Assembly (NCBI RefSeq): GCF_001442535.1
Contig: NZ_CP013141.1
Span: 1,622,541-1,686,540, forward strand
Source of the DNA: Lysobacter antibioticus
GTDB taxonomy: Bacteria > Pseudomonadota > Gammaproteobacteria > Xanthomonadales > Xanthomonadaceae
DNA length: 64,000 bases
Direction: 5' to 3'
Positions 57,716 through 64,000 of this stretch are shown in pieces; the first letter of the stretch is position 1; every line of letters starts with the position of its first letter. A model generated the notes under the pieces. The model was not told the origin of the DNA. It made no database searches and saw only the letters and a list, made by a program, of their open reading frames with translations. The translations under genes were made by a program, and so were the position numbers.

Positions 57716-58488
57716 AGGTCGTTATCGTCGCCCGGCACGCGGGTCAGGATTTCGACGCCGTCCTCGGTCACCGCGACGGTGTGCTCCCACTGCGCCGACA
57801 ACTTGCGGTCCTTGGTCACCACGGTCCAGCCGTCCGGCAGGGTCTTATGGCGGTAGGTGCCTTCGTTGATCATCGGCTCGATGGTGAAGGTCATGCCGGG
57901 CACGAGCTTCACGCCTTCGCCGGGACGGCCGTGATGCAGCACCTGCGGGTCTTCGTGATAGACGCGGCCGATGCCGTGGCCGCAGTAGTCGCGCACCACG
58001 CTGAAGCGCTCGGCTTCGGCGTAGGTCTGGATGGCGTGGCCGATGTCGCCGAGGGTGATGCCCGGCCGCACCAGGCGGATGCCGCGGAACATCGCTTCGC
58101 GGGTCACGTCGACCAGACGCTTGGCCATGACCGAGGGCGTGCCGACGTAATACATGCGGCTGGTGTCGCCGTGCCAGCCGTCCTTGATCACGGTGACGTC
58201 GATGTTGACGATGTCGCCGTCCTTGAGGATCTTGCTGTCGCTCGGGATGCCGTGGCAGATCACGTTGTTGACCGAGGTGCACACGGTCTTCGGAAAGCCC
58301 TTGTAGCCGACGTTGGCCGGAATCGCTTTCTGCACGTTGACGATGTGCTCGTTGCAGATGCGGTCCAGCTCGCCGGTGCTGACGCCCGGCTTCACGTAGG
58401 GAGCGACGATCTGCAGCACCTCGGCGGCCAGGCGGCCGGCGACGCGCATCTTCTCGATGTCTTCGGGTGTCTTGATGGAAATAGCCAT
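57712..58488 (-). CDS. map: Methionine aminopeptidase, type I
   Basis: A 258-residue enzyme that removes initiator methionine. Metal ligands match E. coli MetAP numbering exactly: D97, D108, H171, E204 and E235; H79 and H178 are the catalytic histidines. The start at 58488 (MAISIKTPEDIEKMR) is the standard one. It is the first gene of a minus-strand run that continues with glnD, and it is divergent from rpsB, the usual arrangement in gammaproteobacteria. Confidence 0.97.
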   Translation of the reverse strand: MAISIKTPEDIEKMRVAGRLAAEVLQIVAPYVKPGVSTGELDRICNEHIVNVQKAIPANVGYKGFPKTVCTSVNNVICHGIPSDSKILKDGDIVNIDVTVIKDGWHGDTSRMYYVGTPSVMAKRLVDVTREAMFRGIRLVRPGITLGDIGHAIQTYAEAERFSVVRDYCGHGIGRVYHEDPQVLHHGRPGEGVKLVPGMTFTIEPMINEGTYRHKTLPDGWTVVTKDRKLSAQWEHTVAVTEDGVEILTRVPGDDNDL

Positions 58489-59182
58489 GCCGGCATTATC
58501 GCTTAATCGGGGCCGCCCTTCACGCGTCGCGGGCGTCGTCGACGCGACGCTGCGTGCCATCGTCGGCGAGCTCGCCGACGGCGGCGCCCCTAGGCGACGC
58601 CCCTATGTGGACCGTGCGGCACAGGGCGGTCGGCGAACACCCGAGCAGCGACCACCTTCAGGGCGAAGGCCAGGCGACCGCGCAAGCCGGACCAGCGCTC
58701 GGCACAGCCGGCCGGGGCCGGCTCAATCGGGCCGGTCGGCCCTGATGGGCGGATTTCTCAGCCAATGCTGAGATGGTGAGTCTCAAGGGCGGCAGCCACG
58801 CAATCCGGGCCGCTACAGGGCCGCTACCAGGCGGCCGTGGCGCCTGCTTAGCCGCCCCGCCCTCGCCTCACCCCGGCCCAGCCCCCTCAACTTGCCCCAA
58901 GCCCCCCGTCCCCGTTACACTTCCGCGGCTCTGCGACCGGACCGACCTGCTTCACCGGACCGAATCGCGCCGCCCACGTCGGGCGTCACCGACGAATACA
59001 CACCTGCCGCCACAGCCCGTGCCGGGGTGCCTGAGGGACCGATCGCAAGCTCGGCTCCGCAGGTTCGGACACGGAAGCGACAGGGAGGCCCAACCCCGGA
59101 ACCCTTCGCCACGGACCCGCGTCCGCGGCGAGCCGCCATCACTCAATCGGCGGTCGGTTCCCTTGCCTTCGGAGTTATCGCA
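58489..59182. other. 694-bp intergenic region between divergent map and rpsB
   Basis: No gene is supported. It contains promoters for both directions and a leader of about 250 nt before rpsB, long enough for the S2-binding autoregulatory structure known for rpsB-tsf in E. coli. I cannot confirm that fold by eye. Confidence 0.6.
58892..58921 (+). promoter_or_regulatory. Candidate rpsB promoter
   Basis: -35 TTGCCC (58892-58897) and -10 TACACT (58916-58921), with an 18-bp spacer. Confidence 0.5.
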
Positions 59183-60040
59183 ATGCCTCAGATCACCATG
59201 CGTCAGATGCTGGAAGCCGGCGTCCATTTCGGCCACCAGACGCGCTACTGGAATCCCAAGATGGGCCCGTACATCTTCGGCGCCCGCGGCAAGATCCACA
59301 TCATCAACCTCGAGAAGACCGTTCCGCTGTTCAACGACGCGATGAACTTCATCTCGGGCATCGCCCAGAAGCGCGGCACCATCCTGTTCATCGGCACCAA
59401 GCGTTCGGCGCGCGATTCGATCAAGGAAGAAGCGCAGCGCTGCAACATGCCGTACATGACCCAGCGCTGGCTGGGCGGCACGCTGACCAACTTCCGCACC
59501 GTCAAGCAGTCGGTCTCGCGCCTGAAGGAACTGGAAGCCGGCGAAACCGACGGCACCTTCCAGAAGATGGTCAAGCACGAAGTGCTGGGCCTGCGCCGCG
59601 AGCGCGACAAGCTGGAAGCCTCGCTGGGCGGCATCAAGGACATGAACCGTCTGCCCGACGCTCTGTTCGTGATCGACATCGGCCATGAAGACATCGCGAT
59701 CAAGGAAGCCAAGAAGCTCGGCATCCCGGTCATCGCGGTGGTCGACACCAACTACGACCCGGCCCTGGTCGACTACGCGATCCCGGGCAACGACGACGCC
59801 ATCCGCGCCGTGCAGCTGTACGCCCGCGCCGCCGCCGACGCCGTGCTCGAAGGCAAGGCCGCCGCTCCGCAGGTCGGCAGCGTCCGCGAGGAAGACTTCG
59901 CCGAAGCCGCCGAAGACGGCGCCGCCAAGGACGACCGCAAGTCCGCTCCGCGCGGCCGCGCACCGGCCAAGAAGGGCCCGGCTCCGGCTGCCGCCCCGGC
60001 CGCCAAGAAGGCCGACGGCGAAGCGCCGGCTGCCGAGTAA
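59183..60040 (+). CDS. rpsB: 30S ribosomal protein S2
   Basis: A 285-residue ribosomal protein. The core (1-230) follows S2 closely: [65 protein letters not shown]. coli S2 has 241 residues; here the last 45 residues are an added Lys/Ala/Pro tail ([17 protein letters not shown]...), like tails on several other proteins in this window. GGAG precedes ATG 59183. tsf follows in the same direction after a hairpin and a repeat pair. Confidence 0.97.
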   Translation: MPQITMRQMLEAGVHFGHQTRYWNPKMGPYIFGARGKIHIINLEKTVPLFNDAMNFISGIAQKRGTILFIGTKRSARDSIKEEAQRCNMPYMTQRWLGGTLTNFRTVKQSVSRLKELEAGETDGTFQKMVKHEVLGLRRERDKLEASLGGIKDMNRLPDALFVIDIGHEDIAIKEAKKLGIPVIAVVDTNYDPALVDYAIPGNDDAIRAVQLYARAAADAVLEGKAAAPQVGSVREEDFAEAAEDGAAKDDRKSAPRGRAPAKKGPAPAAAPAAKKADGEAPAAE

Positions 60041-60051
60041 GCGTCATGTAA

Positions 60052-60079
60052 TGCAGCCGCGCCAAACTGCGCGGCTGCA
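60052..60079 (+). terminator. Hairpin after rpsB
   Basis: A perfect 11-bp stem (TGCAGCCGCGC with GCGCGGCTGCA) 12 bp after the rpsB stop. It has no T run, so partial termination or 3'-end protection is more likely than full termination, letting tsf be co-transcribed. Confidence 0.55.
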
Positions 60080-60096
60080 CTTACCCGTATCCGCTC

Positions 60097-60170
60097 CGGG
60101 TAGCAGCGGCGTAAGCCGCGATGCATCGCCGCAGTCAGCGATGAAACGCGGCTTACGCCGCTCCTGCCCG
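60097..60170. repeat. Inverted pair of palindromes between rpsB and tsf
   Basis: CGGGTAGCAGCGGCGTAAGC... (60097-60120) faces CGCGGCTTACGCCGCTCC... (60147-60170), complementary with two mismatches. A diverged member of the GTAG family sits inside the rpsB-tsf operon. Confidence 0.75.
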
Positions 60171-60198
60171 GACTTTATCGAACACCCGAGGTAACCCC

Positions 60199-61080
60199 AT
60201 GGCTGAAATTTCCGCTTCCCTGGTCAAGGAACTCCGCGAGCGCACCGGCGCCGGCATGATGGAGTGCAAGAAGGCGCTCGTCGAAAACAACGGCGACATC
60301 GACGCCGCGGCCGAGTGGCTGCGCAAGTCGGGCCTGGCCAAGGCCGACAAGAAGGCCGGCCGCGTCGCTGCCGAAGGCCGCATCGCGGTCGCCCAGGACG
60401 GCGGCAAGGCCGTGCTGGTCGAGATCAACTCCGAAACCGACTTCGTCGCCAAGGACGCCAACTTCCTGTCCTTCACCGAGACCGTGGCCCAGGCCGCGCT
60501 GAGCTCGGGCGCCGTCGACGCCGAGGCGCTGAAGGCGGTCAAGCTGGCTTCCGGCGAAACCGTCGAGGAAACCCGCGCCGCCGTCATCGCCAAGGTCGGC
60601 GAGAACCTGCAGGTGCGTCGCCTGATCCAGATCGACAGCGCCAACAACGTCGCTGCCTATGTTCACGGCGGCCGCATCGGCGTGCTGATCGAGCTCAAGG
60701 GCGGCGATGCCGACCTGGCCCGCGGCCTGGCCATGCACGTTGCCGCGATGAACCCGCCGCACATCAAGGCCAGCGACGTCCCGGCCGAGTTCGTGGCGAA
60801 GGAAAAGGAAATCGAACTGGCCAAGATGTCCGACAAGGACAAGTCCAAGCCGGCCGACATCCTGGAGAAGATCATCGGCGGCAAGATCGCCAAGATCGTC
60901 AACGAAGTCACCCTGTACGGCCAGCCCTACGTGCTGAACACCGATCAGACCGTCGAGCAGGTGGTCAAGGCCGCCGGCGCCGACGTGGTCAGCATGCAGC
61001 GCATCGCCGTCGGCGAAGGCATCGAGAAGCAGGTCGACGACTTCGCCGCCGAAGTCATGAAGCAGGCCGGCCTGGCGTAA
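60199..61080 (+). CDS. tsf: Elongation factor Ts
   Basis: A 293-residue guanine-nucleotide exchange factor for EF-Tu. The N-terminal UBA-like region [20 protein letters not shown] and the core motif [12 protein letters not shown] are intact. Normal length, no extension. It is the second gene of the rpsB-tsf pair and is followed by a strong terminator, so pyrH is a separate transcription unit here. Confidence 0.97.
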   Translation: MAEISASLVKELRERTGAGMMECKKALVENNGDIDAAAEWLRKSGLAKADKKAGRVAAEGRIAVAQDGGKAVLVEINSETDFVAKDANFLSFTETVAQAALSSGAVDAEALKAVKLASGETVEETRAAVIAKVGENLQVRRLIQIDSANNVAAYVHGGRIGVLIELKGGDADLARGLAMHVAAMNPPHIKASDVPAEFVAKEKEIELAKMSDKDKSKPADILEKIIGGKIAKIVNEVTLYGQPYVLNTDQTVEQVVKAAGADVVSMQRIAVGEGIEKQVDDFAAEVMKQAGLA

Positions 61081-61105
61081 GCCACCGTCGCTTCGAAGCA
61101 GTACG

Positions 61106-61138
61106 AAAAAGGCCGCGGATTCCGCGGCCTTTTTCTTT
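61106..61138 (+). terminator. Terminator after tsf
   Basis: Stem AAAAAGGCCGCGG/CCGCGGCCTTTTT with a 3-nt loop, continuing TTTTTCTTT. Confidence 0.93.
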
Positions 61139-61141
61139 GGG

Positions 61142-61190
61142 CGGGAATCGGGAATCGGGAATCGGGAATCGGGAATCGGGAATCGGGAAC
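61142..61190. repeat. Seven tandem CGGGAAT heptamers
   Basis: Seven exact-phase 7-bp units (the last is CGGGAAC). A reverse-complement remnant (CCCTATTCCCTATTCCCG) lies at about 61313-61330, so the short element at 61207-61290 is bracketed by inverted heptamer runs. Confidence 0.92.
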
Positions 61191-61206
61191 AGCGTAACCA
61201 TCATCC

Positions 61207-61290
61207 CGTCGTTCCTGCGAAGGCGGGAACCCAGAAACTTCAAGCGTTCTCGCCCGAAAGCCCTGGGTTCCCGCCTTCGCAGGAACGACG
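61207..61290. repeat. Short inverted-repeat element, copy B (MITE/REP-like)
   Basis: Perfect 27-bp terminal inverted repeats (61207-61233 and 61264-61290) around a 30-bp core with CAAGCGTTCTCGCCCGAAAG, which matches the core of copy A at 21621-21708. Confidence 0.82.
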
Positions 61291-61342
61291 GAGACGGTTG
61301 CGTCGTTCGATTCCCTATTCCCTATTCCCGCATCCCGGCCCC

Positions 61343-61367
61343 AAAAAAGGCCGCGGAATCCGCGGCC
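61343..61367 (-). terminator. Terminator of the minus-strand 75-residue gene
   Basis: On the minus strand, GGCCGCGG-ATT-CCGCGGCC followed by six T residues. The stem sequence is nearly the same as that of the tsf terminator, suggesting duplication. Confidence 0.85.
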
Positions 61368-61422
61368 TCTCTTGACTGACCCGGCCCGCAACCCGCGCGG
61401 ACGCGGCCAGCGCCGCCCCGCC

Positions 61423-61650
61423 TCACTCGATCGGCGGGCAGGACTCGGCGTAGTGCGAACTCTGCGAGATCACCACCCACTGACCGCCGGTGTAGCGGTA
61501 CTTGGTCAGCACGATCTCGTAGGCCCAGCCCTGGTATTCGCAGGTGGTCTCGGTGCGGAACGAGCCCTCGGCCGGATCGGCCTGGGCCACCGGCAGGAAC
61601 AGCAACAGGCCCGACAAGCCCAACGCGCACACGGTATTCCGAAACGTCAT
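61423..61650 (-). CDS. Small secreted protein, 75 residues
   Basis: Signal peptide MTFRNTVCALGLSGLLLFLPVAQA, then a mature peptide of about 51 residues with two cysteines (TTCEYQG, AESCPPIE) likely forming one disulfide and several aromatic residues. The ribosome site GGAGGGG lies 5 nt before the ATG, and a strong terminator follows, so the gene looks genuine. I do not recognise the family and see no functional partner. Confidence 0.75.
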   Translation of the reverse strand: MTFRNTVCALGLSGLLLFLPVAQADPAEGSFRTETTCEYQGWAYEIVLTKYRYTGGQWVVISQSSHYAESCPPIE

Positions 61651-61834
61651 GGCAACCCCTCCTGGGTTAGGCGAACCGATTCGCCGAGCCGATCATAATC
61701 CGGCCGCGTCCGCCTCCCTGCGACACCTGTCAGATTCCCCCGCCCCCGACGCGACACGGCCGCGATCTCTCGCGGCCGTGCGCTTTCGGACCTGATCACG
61801 GCGGCCGCGGCAGCGCGAACGCTACCGCGCCGGC

Positions 61835-62533
61835 TCAGCCGGCCTGCTGGAAATACACCTCTTCGTACGGCTGCACGACCACCCAGCCGGTGCCGGCGAA
61901 CTTGAGCTGCACGCTCTCGCCCGAGCCGCGCCCGAACAGGGTGCCCAGGGAGATGTCGGTGACGATGTCCGGGCTGAGGCCGCCGGACCAGGCGACGGTC
62001 GCGTTCGGGTCGGTGAACACCGGCTGGTCCGGAGTCACCGCCAGGGTCAGCGGCTCGTAATGCGAGGTGATCGCGACCACGCCGCTGCCGCTGAGTTTGA
62101 TGTTGAACAGGCCGCCGGACATCATGCCCGAGACCTTGCGCATCATCTTGATGTCGGCGGCGATGCCGTCCTCGTAGGCCAGCACGTCGTTGCCGTTGAC
62201 GTAGATCGACTCGCCGCCCAGGCGCAGCAGGGTGATCTTCTTGCCGGCGTCGGCGATGTAGACCCGGCCCTTGCCTTCCATCTTCATCAACTGCGTGCCT
62301 TCGCCGCTGATCGCCTTCTTCAGCAGGTTGCTCAGGCCCTGCTCCAACACGCCCTGGCGCACGAACTTGACGCCGCCGCGGTACGCCACCATCGAGCCGG
62401 CCTTGGCCCAGACCCGGCCGTCGAGCTTGACTTCGAGCAGGTGCGAGCTTTCCAGCTCGAACACTTCCTGGCTGAGGTCCTTCTGCTTCGAGGCTTCGAC
62501 GAATTCGTTGAGGTTCTTGATCGACACTTCCAT
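61835..62533 (-). CDS. AIM24 family protein
   Basis: A 232-residue beta-rich protein of the AIM24/TIGR00266 family. Typical segments are LLEVKLDGRVWAKAGSMVAY, LKKAISGEGTQLMKMEGKG, ESIYVNGNDVLAYEDGI and VAITSHYEPLTLAVTPD. No signal peptide. Its role in bacteria is not established. The start at 62533 (MEVSIKNLNEF) agrees with relatives, but AAGGAG abuts it with no spacer, so a start further upstream (for example ATG 62614, MIPPPVQIG) or leaderless-like initiation cannot be excluded. Confidence 0.85.
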   Translation of the reverse strand: MEVSIKNLNEFVEASKQKDLSQEVFELESSHLLEVKLDGRVWAKAGSMVAYRGGVKFVRQGVLEQGLSNLLKKAISGEGTQLMKMEGKGRVYIADAGKKITLLRLGGESIYVNGNDVLAYEDGIAADIKMMRKVSGMMSGGLFNIKLSGSGVVAITSHYEPLTLAVTPDQPVFTDPNATVAWSGGLSPDIVTDISLGTLFGRGSGESVQLKFAGTGWVVVQPYEEVYFQQAG

Positions 62534-62737
62534 CTCCTTGGGTGGTGCGCGGCGCGTGCCGGGACGGCACGGGCGCGATACGGCGGTTCCAATCTGGACC
62601 GGCGGCGGGATCATAAGGGATCGCCGTGTCGGAACGAGGGTCGCCGTACGGCAATCCGCTCCCGCGAACGCGTCCGGCAAGGCCTTCGCGAGCGCCGGAG
62701 GCCCGTTTGCGCACGACCCGGGGGTGGGCGCTTGAGC

Positions 62738-62743
62738 TACAAT
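62738..62743 (+). promoter_or_regulatory. Candidate -10 of the pyrH promoter
   Basis: TACAAT 33 bp before the pyrH start. No matching -35 at a normal distance. Confidence 0.4.
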
Positions 62744-62775
62744 TCTGCCGCTGCCCGCCTCCCCGAGAATGCCCC

Positions 62776-63498
62776 ATGTCCCAGCTCGCCTATCGCCGTG
62801 TCCTGTTGAAACTTTCCGGCGAGGCGTTGATGGGGGACGAGGACTACGGCATCGATCCCAAGGTGATCGGGCGCCTCGCCCGCGAAGTCATCGAAGTCCA
62901 GCAGGCCGGCGCGGAAATCGCGCTGGTGATCGGCGGCGGCAACATCTTCCGCGGCGCCGGCCTCGCCGCCGGCGGCATGGACCGGGTCACCGGCGACCAG
63001 ATGGGCATGCTCGCCACCGTCATCAACGCCCTGGCGATGCAGGATTCGCTCGAGAAGCTCGGCGCCAAGGTGCGGGTCATGAGCGCGATCAAGATCAACG
63101 ACGTGTGCGAGGACTACATCCGCCGCCGCGCCATCCGCCACCTGGAAAAAGGCCGTCTGGCGATCTTCGCCGCCGGCGTCGGCAGCCCGTTCTTCACCAC
63201 CGATTCCGGCGCCGCCCTGCGCGCGATCGAGATCGGCGCCGACCTGTTACTGAAGGCGACCAAGGTCGACGGCGTGTACGACAAGGACCCGAAGAAGCAC
63301 GCCGACGCGGTGCGCTTCGACAAGCTCACCTACGACGACGTCATCACCCGCGACTTGCAGGTCATGGACACCGCGGCGTTCGCGCTGTGCCGCGACAGCG
63401 AACTGCCGCTGCGCATCTTCGACATGGGCCAGCCGGGCGTGCTGCTGAAAATCCTGCGCGGCGAGAACATCGGCACCCTGGTCAAGGGCCGCAACTAA
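62776..63498 (+). CDS. pyrH: UMP kinase
   Basis: A 240-residue bacterial UMP kinase of the amino-acid kinase fold, converting UMP to UDP. Motifs [11 protein letters not shown] (N-terminal nucleotide loop), [47 protein letters not shown] and [16 protein letters not shown] are all present. The start at 62776 ([12 protein letters not shown]) is standard. In most proteobacteria frr follows directly; here a terminator, repeats and a convergent coiled-coil gene follow instead. Confidence 0.97.
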   Translation: MSQLAYRRVLLKLSGEALMGDEDYGIDPKVIGRLAREVIEVQQAGAEIALVIGGGNIFRGAGLAAGGMDRVTGDQMGMLATVINALAMQDSLEKLGAKVRVMSAIKINDVCEDYIRRRAIRHLEKGRLAIFAAGVGSPFFTTDSGAALRAIEIGADLLLKATKVDGVYDKDPKKHADAVRFDKLTYDDVITRDLQVMDTAAFALCRDSELPLRIFDMGQPGVLLKILRGENIGTLVKGRN

Positions 63499-63537
63499 GC
63501 CCCTGCCGCGACTCAACGCGACAGCTGCAATGGCCGC

Positions 63538-63567
63538 AACGGCCGCCCTGGGGCGGCCGTTTTCGTT
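63538..63567 (+). terminator. Terminator after pyrH
   Basis: An 11-bp stem AACGGCCGCCC/GGGCGGCCGTT with a 2-nt centre and the tail TTCGTTT. Confidence 0.85.
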
Positions 63568-63604
63568 TCATGCGGCCGTTTTCGTTTCATGCGGCCGTTT
63601 TCAT
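63553..63604. repeat. 19-bp tandem repeats derived from the pyrH terminator
   Basis: GCGGCCGTTTTCGTTTCAT occurs at 63553-63571 and 63572-63590, with a partial third copy (GCGGCCGTTTTCAT) to 63604. The unit is the 3' arm and tail of the terminator. Confidence 0.9.
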
Positions 63605-63701
63605 GTCGCAGGGGGCGTTTGCGTTTCAGCCGCCCGTTCGCATGCCATGGCGACCATATGCGTTTCAGGCTGGCCAGCGACAGTCCAAACGCCGCTCGGG
63701 C

Positions 63702-64000
63702 TCAGCCTTCCTCGCCCAGTTCGCGGGTGGCCTCGGCCACCTCGCGCGCAACCTCGACGGCGGCACGCGTCGCCTCGGCGGTCTGACGTAACGCCAATTC
63801 GGCGGTATGCCTGGCCTGCGCAGCCACCTGCCCGGCCTCGCCGTGTTCGCCTATCGCATGCGCCTGCACTCGGGCCTGGACCGCATCGCGCTGAGCCTGC
63901 GCTCGCGCCCGCTCGGCCTCGCGCCGGCTCTTCTCCGCCTCGCGCCGGGCTTCCTCCGCCGCACGCCGTCCCTCCGCCGCGGCACGACGCCCCTCTTCCG
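63702..64000 (-). CDS. C-terminal part of an Ala/Glu/Arg-rich coiled-coil protein (5' end outside window)
   Basis: The minus strand is open from the window edge to TGA at 63704-63702, encoding 98 residues with no interruption. Read towards the C-terminus it goes EARREAEKSRREAERARAQA ... QARHTAELALRQTAEATRAA ... ATRELGEEG. The composition is Ala/Glu/Arg/Gln with heptad-like spacing, strongly helical and coiled-coil. The heavily biased third positions fit real coding. The start is beyond 64000, so neither length nor family can be given. It converges on pyrH. Confidence 0.65.
   Translation of the reverse strand, partial: EEGRRAAAEGRRAAEEARREAEKSRREAERARAQAQRDAVQARVQAHAIGEHGEAGQVAAQARHTAELALRQTAEATRAAVEVAREVAEATRELGEEG

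Noticed and set aside
58489..58771. Possible small plus-strand gene starting near 58457 between map and rpsB
   Set aside because: Overlaps the map 5' end, has no ribosome site and the product is Arg/Pro/Gly-rich without domains.
61142..61190. Heptamer array considered as a CRISPR
   Set aside because: The unit is only 7 bp with no spacers and no cas genes.

Overview
The window is high-GC DNA from a gammaproteobacterium of the Lysobacter/Xanthomonas group, most likely Lysobacter. This is inferred from several things: secreted subtilase and lysyl-endopeptidase-like proteases, a GH19 muramidase/chitinase-like enzyme, dispersed palindromes beginning GTAG (GTAGGAGCGGC...), and the block map-glnD-dapD-yffB-dapE opposed to rpsB-tsf and pyrH. 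I see no tRNA, rRNA, CRISPR array, transposase or prophage structure.

Layout. Positions 0.2-17.4 kb carry a secreted S8 protease, an OmpA-like lipoprotein, uvrA with a thioesterase, a copper-chaperone-like protein, a DUF4139 lipoprotein with a crotonase-family isomerase, a PBP/OmpA-like fusion, the minus-strand set DUF1289-nudL-sseA, a degenerate FKBP, an enoyl-CoA hydratase and nth. Positions 17.4-25.5 kb form a complete phosphate regulon: oprP-type porin, two pstS genes (one soluble, one lipoprotein), pstC, pstA, pstB and phoU, with Pho-box-like sites before the porin and before both pstS genes.

Positions 25.8-29.4 kb hold the most interesting locus. It has an ECF sigma factor, a secreted precursor with ten EGxCG motifs, a DUF692/MNIO enzyme, a DUF2063 partner and a DoxX membrane protein. 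This is the gene set of the Hvf (oxazolin), bufferin and Gig systems, in which cysteines are converted into copper- or gold-binding heterocycles.

Positions 29.5-48.9 kb contain rnt, an unknown protein, a GH19 enzyme, a guanidinium exporter (gdx/sugE) behind a two-hairpin guanidine-II riboswitch, rlmB, rnr, a Lys-C-like protease, an MBL protein divergent from a LysR regulator, a CGNR regulator, a PD40 lipoprotein, a Kef-type antiporter, a DUF2135/TPR protein, a polysaccharide deacetylase and asnB. Upstream of asnB is a short ORF with six Asn codons in seven, then a terminator. Together these form a plausible, apparently undescribed asparagine attenuator.

Positions 49.4-64 kb hold a penicillin-acylase family protein, dapE, yffB, a small membrane protein, dapD, glnD, map, rpsB, tsf, a small secreted protein, an AIM24 protein, pyrH and, at the right edge, the 3' end of a coiled-coil gene on the minus strand.

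Intergenic DNA is rich in small repeats: GTAG palindromes often in inverted pairs, two copies of an element of about 85 bp with 26-27 bp terminal inverted repeats, CGGGAAT heptamer arrays, and a composite CCCCC(T)TTG palindrome. Several housekeeping proteins (UvrA, Nth, DapD, RNase R, S2, thioesterase) carry Lys/Ala/Pro-rich tails.
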